Source: Bactrocera neohumeralis (lineage: Eukaryota; Arthropoda; Insecta; Diptera; Tephritidae). Taken from it: 64,000 nt of DNA. A program made the position numbers and the translations under genes. A model generated the notes under the pieces. The model did no database searches, was not told the origin of the DNA, and worked only from the letters and a program-made list of their open reading frames with translations. Location: the NCBI RefSeq assembly GCF_024586455.1, contig NC_065919.1, positions 26,946,839 through 27,010,838 on the forward strand, written 5' to 3'. Below are positions 1 through 10,974 of the stretch, piece after piece (position 1 is the first letter of the stretch; every line of letters begins with the position of its first letter).

Positions 1-479
1 TCTTAACCGGGCACCAGTAGACACATACGGTAAGATTAAAATTTTAAAGTCAAAGTTTTAAAAGTTTTCAGTAAGAAATCGAGGTGGTAGACTGGTTATC
101 CGTCTTTCGCTAGAATGAGATTAAAAGATCTTGAGCACAGCAATTGGTAAACCAGATAAATCAGCTGGATAAATGTTAGCCGTTTCAACAAATTTCTGAT
201 AGGCTCTAAGCACTTTGTTTACAAATTATTGCATATCTAATTAGATTAGATATACGATCTTAGTGAACTTTAAGATCGATTTGATATATAATTTTGATAA
301 TTCATCCAGTCTGCGAAGCTCATATAATTTAAGACGACTAGACTAAATAAGCCTGGATAGAAGCTTAGAAACTGTTCTAGGGTTACTCTCATGCCCCCTT
401 CCTTCGATGATATACGAGTAAGTTGCGACCTGTCGCTAAGCCTCCAACCGACCTGCAGTTCTTTCGAGGCCGTGTGAGT
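1..479. other. AT-rich stretch, no gene recognised
   Basis: No coding pattern, RNA gene or recognisable repeat terminus is visible here. A 94-codon open frame on the minus strand overlaps the region but its translation matches nothing I recognise. It may be further debris of the RNase H-bearing retroelement to its right. Confidence 0.4.
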
Positions 480-905
480 TAAAATCATGTGTGCTCTTCT
501 TTGGGGCTCCTGCACACGATTTTGGTGATCCTGCATGTTCTCAAGACATTCCATCTAACCCTCACCCGTCTGTCAGCCCTTTCGGAAATTTCATTGTGTA
601 TCGTTTTCAGCGACTTATATATTTCCCGTACTTGTAATCTTATTAGCTATTTCGTTTCCCGGAATACCTACGACCGAGTATATATGCTTCTAAGAGCATT
701 TTCTGATGCAATGCGATGCAAGATTACCGCTTTAATTGCCGCCTGACTGTCGACATATATATTGATCGTCTTTGTGTTGTTTCCTGCATTGCTAGCTACC
801 TCAGCCGCTTTCTAAACTTAAAAGACTTCTGTCAGGAAGTTATTGCAGCATTCCAGAAGCATGACATGCAGCCGGAGATCCAGCTTCAAAAACAGATTCT
901 GGCCC
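480..905 (-). mobile_element. Non-LTR retrotransposon relic, RNase H-like segment
   Basis: The minus-strand translation around 722-778 reads INIYVDSQAAIKAV, the 'DSQAA' motif typical of RNase H domains carried by R1/I-type non-LTR retrotransposons. Reading frames on both sides are broken by stops, so it is not functional. The family assignment rests on this one motif; the borders are approximate. Confidence 0.45.
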
Positions 906-1439
906 CGCTTCTTCAACCATTTTGATCAAATATCGATCCATGTAAATTACTTTTCTTGTGCATCTTGGAATGGTGCTTAGCATTCCCGTTATACAGAGAA
1001 CAACGAATCGCTTTATCCACTCCAACGGTTTACTGTATGAGATTTTGCAGACAATAATCCAACGCACCAAATTTAACGGCATTTTGTGGGGGTGGCAATG
1101 GTTTGATTTATTTCATTTACAATACCAATCACATCAACTGTCTCCACTTTTACTCAAGTCGCCAGCCATTCCTCTTAGCTATATCCTACGCGCCGATATC
1201 GCCTGGGCAATGGGTGTCGCTGCTTACAATGCCATGATCCCAAGCTGGCTCTTGTCACAGACATTACATGGTAGGCAGGCGGTTCCTAATGAAGGCAGAC
1301 CTATTTTCCCAATTGTCCCCTTATGTTGGACTGCTTTATATGCATCCTCTGAAGTACTTGAATGGGTAATACAACGGTAATTACTAATGAGGTACCTGGC
1401 GGTAGGTATAAAACGCTAGAGGTAGAGACCCCCGAATCA
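906..1439. other. Unassigned sequence, weak match to GTCY-type repeat
   Basis: Around 1,080-1,160 the text (ATTTTGTGGGGGTGGCAATG then TTTTACTCAAG) resembles the matching portion of the repeat at 12,665-12,775, so part of this may be an old copy of that repeat. The open frame at 958-1,380 spans it and is therefore unlikely to be a gene. Nothing else is recognised. Confidence 0.35.
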
Positions 1440-2040
1440 AAAACTCAAAATGGAGGACAACAAAGGAAAGAGGCGGACTGGGATGTCGGTCCAAACCTCG
1501 GTGGGAGACGAGGTTGAGGTGTAAAAGGAACCCAGTCAGCAGTCTGGTGATCCAAAACCAAGAGCTGGGGGTAGTCTAAGTAACCTCCACAAGAGAAAGA
1601 TCGAATCTGACGAGCTTCTTCTCAATTTAGAGCAAGGCAGCTACGACATGGCTTTAGTCCAAGAACCATGGATTGCATTGTCTATACGACGATCTCGACA
1701 AAAGCATGGTAAAGAAAATCAAAAACGAGGTATCGAGGTGCGAAACTAAAAAATTCATTTGCAAAACGGTAGAGCGGAAGTACACAAAATTCTTGTTGGC
1801 ACTCGATAGAAGAGACTGTAGAAACGTGATGGGAATACTAACTGTTTACTCTCTGGTGGCACCACTCGCCTGCTGGCAGAACGAGAAGACTTCAGGAAAT
1901 GTCTAGAGCAGGGTACCAGGGAAACAATGGTGAACCTCTTGTGCACTTGGTATGTTACACGGTATGATACAGTGTAGGAGGTATCGATTGTGAGGCCGCA
2001 GAGTCTGTTAAAATTCACGTTAAGCGCAGGCATCTAAAGG
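1440..2040 (+). mobile_element. Rearranged R1-like non-LTR retrotransposon relic
   Basis: Two ends of a non-LTR element lie close together. At about 1,600-1,680 the plus strand encodes LLLNLEQGSYDMALVQEPWI, the usual opening of an apurinic endonuclease domain (ending in the 'QEPWI' motif). At about 1,790-1,905 it encodes LALDRRDCRNVMGILT, a C-terminal segment that recurs at 20,600-20,700. The reverse transcriptase that should separate them is absent, so this is an internally deleted or recombined copy. Stops and frame breaks make it non-coding today. Confidence 0.6.
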
Positions 2041-3569
2041 ATGATTACTCCTAATGGATCTATTAACTGAACTCCATGTGGTATCGCAAAGAACCAAACT
2101 GGTTTATGCGTGGCTTATTGGCCTACCAGATTAACCTATCACTTCCATGAAACGATTGCCGCTTGGATAGACATCCAGAAATGAATTCGCATCCTCGTCT
2201 TCGCAAAAAGCTTAAATAATCAAATTTAATAAAAATTTGTTCTTTAAAAGAAAAATTTAAAAATTTCATTTAAAAATATGGAAAATCAAAAGCAACTTTA
2301 AATGACTGAAGAATAAATTTTCCATCTTTAAACTACGCAAAATCGTAAATTGCTAGTGAAAGAAATTCAATAAGGTAATTTACAATTTTTCTGCGCAACA
2401 TTTTAATAACAAGAAAAGAAGACATCGAAAGAAACGCCAAAAACCTCAACAACAAAGAAGAAACAATAAAAATAAAAATTTAATTTACACTTTTATCAGC
2501 GTGCGCTTTCTACTTACATTTACACCGTCATTTTGTTGTTATTTTTTTACGCAGTTCCCCTTTACAGGCAACCACAATACGTTGCTACAATATGAGCCTG
2601 TGGCAATGTTGCAACATCTGGCGACCCGACCACAAACACACTTAAACCAAATAACGGTATCTAGCTGCGAGTTCGAAAGCAGTTGAGTTAACTGGCTGGT
2701 TGGTTGGTTGGCGCGTTAATAACAGCAACAGCCGCAAGCTGCACGTACACCACACATACCTGCACACACACACACATATGGCTTGCAATAAACATTGTCG
2801 CCAAATAGACGAGGAGAGGGCACACGAATGACAACAGCAATGATTGTGGCAAGGGCAACATGTGGTCGCTGTTAAAAAGATTGCAACAAGGCATCAATAA
2901 ATTAGTTTTTATGCGACGAGTATATGTGGCGTACATAAGGCAACTTGCAACACCAGCACAGCAAATTGCCTGCGCCAGCGCCCATATTCTGCCACAATCG
3001 ACAGGGAGATGGAGATACAGTTGTGAATGTAAATGGAAATGGAAGCGTAAATATGCATAAACAGCGGATGTGGAGTTGGCAATTTAAGCGTTTCGCTTTT
3101 CTGCTTGCTGCATCCACTAAAGCCTGTACCTGTGGCAATCTGTTGATAACGAATGTTGTTGCTGTTGTTGTTGTGACCCAGAAATGGTGCGACTCATCGC
3201 TGCCAATATGTTTAAGTGGCTTTTATAATATTCACACCTCATAATTTACAAGTATCCAACGACTTTGTGCCGCAATGGCATACATTCGCCTCAATAATAA
3301 TGTTACTCATACGACGTGTGGTGCCATATTCCCATAAGTACGAATGTATTTATAGCGTGTAATAAAAAGCGCTGGCAAGTAGAATTCTGCAGAATAAATA
3401 TTATTTGTGAAATGAAAAAATATAGTATTTGTTGCACTATAACTGTGAAACCATTAAAAGTATTGCAAATATTTATAAAATAAACGTAAAAGGAGATTTG
3501 CTTGTATTATACTTGTTTATCAAGCGGATCTTTTCAAGTATCAAATTTAGTGTACCAAAATGTGTTAAT
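2041..3569. other. AT-rich intergenic DNA with short simple repeats
   Basis: No gene recognised. There is a GGTT-type run near 2,697-2,712 and a CA run near 2,762-2,776. Several open frames of 60-99 codons overlap on both strands, have no recognisable domain and are probably chance. Confidence 0.5.
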
Positions 3570-3655
3570 GATATCTGAAGGTATAAATTTGTATACTCTT
3601 GCAACATGTTGCTACAGAGTACAATAGTTTTGTTCACCTAACAGTATAGGACTTT
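3570..3655 (-). repeat. Terminal fragment of the TATACTCT-end repeat
   Basis: The text TATACTCTTGCAACATGTTGC followed by a stretch like 'agttttgttcac..aac' matches the right end (inverted) of the repeats at 11,953-12,940 and 18,747-19,594. Only the terminal 80 or so bases are present. Confidence 0.6.
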
Positions 3656-3659
3656 ACAT

Positions 3660-3915
3660 CTCAAAATTCTTACTCAGCCCGCAGAAGCACCTGTTGGCAA
3701 GTGTTACTCTGCGTTAGATTTCAAGGTTGACATTGTTGTTGGCGTTAATGCTGGTTCCAAGATAGACGAAATTATCTACAACTTCGAAGTTATGACTTAT
3801 CAACAGTGACGTGGGAGCCAAGTCGCGAATGCGACGACCGTTTTAAGGAGAACTAACGGCGCGGTTGTTATGGCCAATGATATTGATGTCATCGGTGCAC
3901 ACCAATAGTTGTACA
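3660..3915 (-). mobile_element. RTE-type retrotransposon, 3' fragment
   Basis: The minus strand matches the reverse transcriptase C-terminal region seen at 20,960-21,240, including the segment coding for 'VDNFVYLGTSI'. Several deletions and stops are present. It is one of at least six RTE fragments in the window. Confidence 0.7.
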
Positions 3916-4000
3916 CTCTACAAGGCAATACAAGTATATACATTATCTTAATAAAATTGGGAGAGAGTATTTTCCTGGTAATGATGCATCTTTATTCTTA

Positions 4001-4290
4001 ATTGGCGTAGACACCGCTTACGCGATTATAGGAGGCTGGAGTCATGTGTAGAAGTTCACGCAAGTGAGGAAAGTTCTCTGATCGCCATTCACCAGATCTC
4101 CAGAAACGATTCTTTTACACATGGCACAAGCAGCTCACTACTTCTGGTCTTTGACCAAGTATCCTCTGGGTAGCCTAAGAACATCCGTTTGAAGGCGAGC
4201 TAAAGTGAGAAGGCGAAACATCTCCTGCATAGGGTTGTGCGCTGGGTTTGGGACCCGCCACGTAAAAAAAACACCCCAGTAAATAGGATG
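4001..4290 (+). mobile_element. RTE 5' leader preceded by an inverted RTE 3' terminus
   Basis: Positions 4,001-4,030 are the last 30 bases of the RTE 3' end, in minus orientation (same text as at 48,343-48,372). They abut directly a full RTE 5' start in plus orientation (GGAGGCTGGAGTCATG at 4,031). The following 250 bp correspond to the leader that precedes the endonuclease frame at 40,365-40,620. No coding part follows. Confidence 0.7.
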
Positions 4291-4379
4291 CAGCTTTATG
4301 CCTGAGATATTTCAATTACAATTAACCCAATTAATTGAGGTATATGTGAAAGCAATGGCTAAATTTAATATATTAAATT

Positions 4380-4890
4380 TACTAAAAAGGAATCCATTAT
4401 TTTTGCATTGAATCGAAGAACAATCATAAAAACTGCCGTTCGTATTGGCAAAAAACAGAAATAGGAGTTTTTTAGTAGCAAAGTTATTCGCCATAGCATC
4501 ACCTGATACCAGGTGTAAGCTAAAATGTAGATACGTAGAACATCCCAACTAAGCTTCCGGAGCAAGTCTCTATTGATATTTATTAATTCCTCTATTATTG
4601 ACAAAAGCTGGACAATTCTTCCGTCGATTTCTTATTGTATTGATACACAGTAGATTAGTACCCTCTAATCCCAACTTCCTGACCGTTAGTCCTGCCCTAG
4701 CCACCGTTTGCACTGACTCACCGCAATTCGACGACGTCTGCTTTCGGTTAAGGATGTCATAAGTGACCCACTTATCGTTACCAATAACCACCCGCTTCAG
4801 AAATTTTGTGGCGATTCCGCAGCGATTTATAGATAAAAATTCGCCCCTGATGTTTTTTTGCTTAAACTCGTTTGCCACCCATTAATCGAG
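4380..4890 (-). mobile_element. Mauritiana-type mariner transposase relic
   Basis: The minus strand encodes FLKRVVIGNDKWVTYD, then ESVQTVARAGLTVRKL, which follow the catalytic-domain order of mauritiana (Mos1-like) mariners: FLKRVVTGDEKW-type motif containing the first catalytic Asp, then the 'GLTARKVLL' segment. Further 3', frame-shifted pieces such as FFANTNGSFYD match the family's C-terminus. The first Asp context reads GNDKW. Frames are broken and the segments with the second and third Asp are degraded, so the copy is dead. Confidence 0.7.
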
Positions 4891-5361
4891 CTTCTTTTTT
4901 TATCCAGCATTATTTAAATAGTACCCAAATATTTTTTGAGCCATGCTTAACTCTTAGACAATCGAAACAGTGCTTATATGGCGGTCGGAAAAGACGATTT
5001 CCATTAACTTACTGATATCCTTATAGCGCCACATTCCACTTATACTCGTACAACATGAGATACAGATTACTTAAGCGATCTATTGGAAAATTAATGGATT
5101 TCTTTAAAATAGTTACGTGGATTTTGACAGCCGAAAAAATTTTAATTTTAACCAATTTTTTCCCCCATATAATAAATGAATAAATTTATTGAAACTTTTG
5201 AGCATATCAAAGAGAAACATTTGAGTAACCTTTCGTAATTTTTTCATAATTTTTTTTTTTGGAAATTCCACCATTAGCAGTTGGGGTCCAGAGGCAACGC
5301 CTAAAAACGTCTCCTCGCAGTGGGCAGTATAACAGACAAAATTTCATCAGTACAACATATA
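4891..5361. other. AT-rich DNA, nothing recognised
   Basis: No gene or defined repeat. The left part may be continuing mariner debris, as it lies on the N-terminal side of the preceding relic. Confidence 0.4.
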
Positions 5362-6250
5362 CAAGGTGCTTTCCAAAGTAAGCAGGACTTTTTGAATCTA
5401 GCTATCTTTAGCTATCTTTATCTTGTCCAGTGAGAATTCCATGACATTTCATTGATTGGAAGTGAAGTTATTGCATTTTAAGTGTCAGTATGTTTGTGTT
5501 ATCGGTGCGAAAATGAGCTTCGAACAAAGTGCCAACATTAAATTATACCCTGAATAGGGTATATTAAGTTTGTAACACCCAGAAGGAAGCGTCGGAGACC
5601 CTATAAAGTATATATATAAACGATCAATATGTTGAGCTGAGCCGTTTTACCATGTCCGTCTGTTAGTCTTTCTGTATATATACGAACTAGTCCCTCAGTT
5701 TATAAGACATCGTTTTGAAATTTTGCAAACGTCATTTTCTATTCAAGAAGCTGCTCATTTATCGGAACTGGCGATATATAGCTGCCATACAACATAAATG
5801 ACGATCAACATGTGAGCCAATCAAAATCCGTGATGACCGGAAACTCCATCGAAACAGTGTGTGAATTAATCAAAAATCAGAAGTAACCTTTCGTAAAACA
5901 TCGATTTATCACATTTTGACCGAACATTTGGGCTTACGAAAGGTGTGTGCATGGTTTGTTGCGCACAAATTGACTGATGACTAAAAATTGCTCAGAACCC
6001 AATATTTGAAGGACGACTATTTGACCAAAAATCACATTTTAACCATTAACTATTCCCCGTATTAACCTGATATGTCACCGTGCGACTTCTTCCTTTTCAG
6101 AAAAATGTATTTGCCATAAAAGGAAAGCATTATGCAGACGTAGTGGCCATTCAAACGGCTTGCACCGGCATACTGGCGGCCATCCCGGTCAACGCGCTAA
6201 AACACTCGTTCGACATGCTTTTGGACCGTGCAAAATGTACGAGGTCGTGA
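5362..6250 (+). mobile_element. Mariner deletion derivative (copy 1), interrupted
   Basis: The left end matches the terminal repeat of the copy at 25,811 (CAAGGTGCTTTCCAAAGTAA) and is preceded by TA. The relic then encodes the N-terminus around MSFEQ, the second helix-turn-helix, and a C-terminal part containing a 'PCDFFLF' motif. The middle of the catalytic domain is missing: DQKLLRTQ runs straight into the segment leading to 'SPD.APCD'. The same breakpoint is seen in the copies at 25,811 and 47,173. A second element interrupts it at 5,543-5,792. The right terminal repeat is not recognisable. Confidence 0.75.
5543..5792 (+). mobile_element. Mini-me/DINE-like short repeat nested in mariner
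   Basis: It starts with a hairpin (ATACCCT gaat AGGGTAT, 5,545-5,562). It then carries a TA-rich run and the tract 'accatgtccgtctgttagtc', the GTCY proto-microsatellite typical of dipteran mini-me/Helitron-like short repeats. The mariner text resumes at 'acataaatgacgatc'. A second member lies in Ino80 intron 2 (54,397 onward). Family naming is from memory of such repeats; the shared structure is directly visible. Confidence 0.6.
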
Positions 6251-6349
6251 TTAATTGAAGAATTTTGTAAAAAAAAAGAATTTTTGGCAAAGTTGCAAAT
6301 TGTCTGGAAAATTTAAATAATTTTATATTGTACATACTGAGTTATAGTA

Positions 6350-7531
6350 CACTGACCGGCATACATATTCGGTATAAGATTTGTTAGAAAAACAAAAATC
6401 ATCAAGTGTAGTACATATATGGAATTTTATCTATTATATATATCACGCCACATACAGAAAAAATGTTCCCTGGGTTTTATTAAGGTACCTCACATACAAT
6501 CAACTTATGGAGCAAAGTCAGCCGGATGTTCGAATGGTAATTGCTATCAGAGGCTAGGTCAAGTTTTCGCCCAATTGTATCTATTTGAGGCTCGAAGATA
6601 TACTATTATGAGTAAAACACGCTCTCTCATTTTCATTGAGATAACTCAAATATTGGCCGATATATTCAGCATAAAGTCACCTGGAAGTTCGAAAAATTGT
6701 ATATTAGGTATATGAGGGCTCAGGGAGGTATTGACCCGATTCAACCCAATTTTGCTACACAGATTTACTATTGTCAAGAAAGAATTTAGTCTGAATTTCG
6801 ATTATACATCTCTCACATTGAGCGAAAAGTCAACTATAGATACTGAGGTTCAGATATTCGGTACCTAGGTGCTTGAATGGCTTTGGTTGAATTTGGACAA
6901 TTTTTCGGTCTTTAAAGGAATTATTAGAGCAAAGTTTTACTTTAAGTTTTACCTTTAAAGTATGCCATCTTATGACCACAAATTGTCCAAATCCAAACAA
7001 AACTGTTCCAGCCGCTAAGTACCGAATATGTGGACCCCAATATCTGACTTTTTACAGAAAATATCGGTCAATGTGTGTGATATACGATTGAAAATCAGAT
7101 AAAATCCTAATATAAAGATTTTTAAACTGCATCAATACTTCAGGTGACTTATAAAGATTTTTAAAGCTTTTATACTTGATATATCGGCCAATATTTCAGT
7201 TATCTCAATCAAAGTTACAGAAATATTTTTACTCCAAACAGTATATATTTATGTCTAAAATAGACACAATTGAGCGAAAACGTGACCTATCCCACATATA
7301 ACTAATATCAGGATTTTCGAACATCCGGCAAACTTTGCTCTAAATGATTCGTGATTGAATGTGGGGTACCTTAATGAAACCCAGTGAACATTTTGTTACT
7401 ATATGGCATGATAATTTTTAATAGATAAATATGGGTCTATACTACCCCAACCCCCATATGTATTTATATGTAGTATTAAAATGACTTTCGTTTTTCTAAC
7501 AAATATTACGCCGAATATGTCGGCCAGTATA
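6350..7531. repeat. 1.18 kb foldback (long inverted repeat)
   Basis: The left end reads ACTGACCGGCATACATATTC and the reverse complement of the right end reads ACTGGCCGACATATTCGG. Matching continues inward on both sides: 'TTTGTTAGAAAAAC' near both ends, 'TTGAATTTGGACAATTT' near 6,886 against its inverse near 6,980, and 'CAGATATTCGGTAC' near 6,852 against its inverse near 7,015. The apex falls near 6,920-6,960. Almost the whole unit is therefore one imperfect hairpin with arms of about 570 bases. The 98-codon frame inside the left arm has no recognisable domain. Confidence 0.8.
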
Positions 7532-8650
7532 CGAATTATATAAAGAGTATGTATATATAAAAATTTTTTAGATTCCGAACCTCTGGGTAACGTTTTATGT
7601 CTTAATGTATTTTTCTGGTTTTGCTTCTTCGAAGTTGCATGAGTATAAAATGGCTATTCAAATTGTAAGAAACTAATTTTTAACCTAGTGAAAAGGCTGT
7701 CCACTGTACCATACTACATATAACGGTTTTGGTTCATTACCACATATGCAAGTAAAGTCTTTTCATCTAAAAAAATTTCACTTTTACAAAAGCAGAAGAG
7801 TTAAAATTCCGACCATACCAAACGGTCATGGCCGAAAAGGTTGTCGCTTTCGTCATTGAACTAAAATACATGCATACGACTGCAAATGTGTGTATGCAAT
7901 AACTGTTAATATATTAGTCAAGTATTGGCGACAACAGCGAAAGCGCGAAAACCAATACCAACAACTACAAAAAAGTGGCAAATAGAGCGAACTTACTCCA
8001 CCTGAGGCATGTGTCAACACTAATGAAACTAATTAAATTTTTTTCAGCACAAATTTTTAACATTCTCAGCAGCAAAACATGACGTCACACACATACGGAA
8101 ACATACCTTCACATATGCATGCATATGAAAAATTGCAGAAGTCCCTGAGTATTCACGGAACACAGCTCAAAGTGTTGGCGGCGTCACGAAAATCGTCGAT
8201 TTTGCTGACCTTTTTTCTGCGCCGTTATTCCGCTGGCATTTCAACTCGTTTACAATAAAAAATGCTTGTAATCGTACGATTGATTACTTTCAAATGCGAC
8301 TGAGAGTGGGACGGAGCAAGTTTAAATTGCCATTAATTCCGCAACAACAATAAAGCAGCAGGTGAGTTGCGCATTGCAGGCACCATTTACCGGCTGCCAT
8401 ATGTCGTTGCCAGGGGCCGTTGGTAAGTGGAAATTTTCGAAGCCAATTTCATTTACTTTTAGTTGTGTTAAAAAGTCTTTTTAAATGGATCAAATGGAGA
8501 ATGAAAAATTAATTTTCAACAGTTATCATGTGATATGATTAAAGAAGTACTTCGTGCCAAGGACAGACGGTTGGAACGGTTTAATCGAGTTTGCATTTCA
8601 ATTCAAGGTCTGTCAACGAAGCAGAATACTATCAAACTATATTCTATGTA
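7532..8650. other. Intergenic DNA, no gene recognised
   Basis: AT-rich, with a perfect palindromic TGACGTCA at about 8,079 and scattered short repeats. No coding pattern. Confidence 0.4.
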
Positions 8651-10895
8651 CAGTAGAATCCGGTTATAACGACATTCAAGGGACCGATGAAAATACGTCG
8701 TTGTAACCGGTCGACGTTCAAACAGAATTTAGAGATTTTTTTTTTTTTTTGCTTTTACGCTTCCCCTAGTGTTTTCATACTAACTGTAGTACGCTGGAAT
8801 ATTTTTTTTTTTTTGCTATTAAAAAACCGTTTTCAGTAAAAATAAAATTTATTCCAATTCAAATTATGTATACATACATATTATCAACATATGTACTCGT
8901 ACATAGTAATATACATACGTACAATTATACAAATTTACTTCAAAAAGTCTGTAATTTTACCTTGTTTTTTCTTGTTATGGTGAAAATAAGAATCGCGTAC
9001 AGCATTATGAAGAATAGACATCATATTTTTTGCAGATTCATCAACGAAATTAGCATGTACAAATTGATTTAAAATTTCTGCAGTTTTTAGAGCTTCATAT
9101 ACGCTTGGAGATGAAGAAATCTGGTCATTTTCATCAGCGCTGTCATCACTATCACTCTTGTCGACAATTACATTTTGCACAATTGCTTCATCGGTTAGTT
9201 CTCCACATATTGCAAGATTATTGTCAATACTAGAAAATTCCTCGATTTCTTCTGTTGATATGGGTAGGCTACTTTCAAAAGCACTTGCCCAAACTGAGAG
9301 CGGAACATCATCTTCATCATCAAAATCAGATAATATTGAGGTGCTGGTAACGCCTATATTCGCGATAGAAAATCCAGCATGCTTGAAACAGTTGAAAATC
9401 GTTATTTCAGAAACCTTGTTCCAAGCATCATACATCATAAGAATGGAATCAAGTATTGTAATCTTCACTTGCCCAACCTTGTTATTTTTAATGTTATCGT
9501 GGACGTTGATTAGTTTTAGAACAAGGAATTTTCGAAAATATGATTTAAACGCACGAATTACTCCTTGATCCATAGGTTGCAATATGGATGTAGTATTCGG
9601 TGGTAGAAAAACTAGAGTAATGCTTCTCAAGTCATCGATTTTAGGGTGTGCTGGACAATTATCAACCAAAAGTAGGATTTTTTTTTCGTTTTCTTGAGTT
9701 CACGATCCCAATCACGCACCCATTTCGTAAAAATATCAGATGTCATCCAGGCTCTGCTATTACTAACATAATCGACAGGTAACGACCGTACATTTTTGAA
9801 ACATCTTGGACGCTTTGACTTTCCAATTACAAGCAATTTTCTTTTTATTGTACCACTCATGTTTGCTGCAATTAGCACAGTTAGTCTTTCTTTCGACAGC
9901 TTTCCGCCTAAACATTTTTCTCCTCTAAATTTTAAAGTTTGATTTGTTGTCAACTTATAAAATAATCCCGCTTCATCAGCGTTAAAAATCTCATCATCGC
10001 TAAATTGGGCTTTCAAATTTGGCCAAACTTTTGCTAACCAGTCGCTCACATCACTCTTTTGGACTGACAGAGATTCACCAGCAACTTTGCCTGCAACAAT
10101 ATTGTGTCTTACTTTGAATCGGCTGATCCAACTTGTTGAGCATTCGAATCCAGAAATGTTAAACTTCTTGGCAAAATCATTTGCTTTTTCTTGTAGTATA
10201 GGCCCATTTATAGGTATACCCTTATTACGCTGCACTTTAAACCACTGCAATAATGCTTTATCTACATCATCTTGACTCGAAACTCTCACACGTTTAATTT
10301 TAAGAACATTTTCATTGAATAGAGGTTCAATTTTGCTTTTATTTTTCTTGATTGTAGATATTGTGGAATGACTAACACCGAACTCTTTTGCAAGAAGTGC
10401 ATTTGATTCGCCAGCTTCTAAGCGATGTATAATTGTAGCTTTTTCTTCAATAGAAAAACATTTTCTCTTCAGAGCACTCATTGCGGCGCATCTTCTTATT
10501 GTCTGACCGCGAAAAAATAACTAACTAACTGACATTTATACATTGAAGACGAGACTGATCTAGAAAAATTTACGAAATACATACATAAGTAAATAGCTAC
10601 ATATGTACTAGCGAAAGACATAAAAACAGTGTACCGTACTTTACCGTTATTGATTCCGCAACTGATCGGCGACATTCATTCTTAATAAAAAAGCATGCGT
10701 CGTCGTTATAACCAGTAAACTTATCTTAAAATTTCGTGAAATTACGTCGCTAAAGCCGGTATGTCGCTAAAAACGGTGACGCTTTAAGCAATGTTTTTTT
10801 CAAAAATTTGTATTAAAACCAAACTTTAAGTTGCGTTTACGTCGCTAAAAGCGGTCGGACGCTGTAAGCGAGGTCGTTATATTCGGATTATACTG
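8651..10895 (-). mobile_element. Tigger/pogo-type DNA transposon, both ends present
   Basis: The 2,245 bp unit begins CAGTAGAATCCGGTTATAAC and ends with the inverse of CAGTATAATCCGAATATAAC, so the terminal inverted repeats of about 22 bp match with few differences. Both ends are flanked by TA (8,649-8,650 and 10,896-10,897), the target duplication of the Tc1/mariner superfamily. Inside is one minus-strand transposase gene. The subterminal parts carry several copies of a GTCGCTAAAANCGGT-like motif: 10,745-10,760, 10,763-10,777 and 10,841-10,855 at the right end, and a variant at 8,696-8,710 on the left. The two poly-T tracts near 8,735 and 8,802 look like slippage. Confidence 0.9.
8935..10481 (-). 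pseudogene. Tigger/pogo-type transposase, one frameshift
   Basis: The start is at 10,481 and the stop at 8,935; about 510 residues are encoded if the break is ignored, the normal size for the family. From the N-terminus there is a Psq/CENP-B-type helix-turn-helix (KRKCFSIEEKATIIHRLEAG, then VSHSTISTIKKNKSKI), a second CENP-B-like DNA-binding domain (about residues 70-135), and a DDE_1 catalytic core. The three acidic residues appear as NADEAGLF, LLVDNCPAHP and LQPMDQGVIRAF, the last two about 30 residues apart. The frame is broken once, at the run of nine T (nine A on the coding strand) at 9,678-9,686, where one base appears to be missing. The C-terminal tail is acidic and Ser-rich. Apart from that slip I see no stop, so the insertion is recent or the slip is a sequencing error. 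Confidence 0.9.
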
Positions 10896-10974
10896 TATAT
10901 GTATATGTGGTATTCTACTTAGTTGTTTCTCTTTAAGGCGATATTTTCATTCCTTATCATGGCCAGAACATGCT

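Noticed and set aside
6419..6715. 98-codon plus-strand frame
   Set aside because: It lies wholly inside the left arm of the foldback sequence and has no family resemblance; the hairpin is the real feature.
9158..9568. 136-codon plus-strand frame
   Set aside because: It is the antisense shadow of the Tigger-type transposase, which has clear catalytic motifs.
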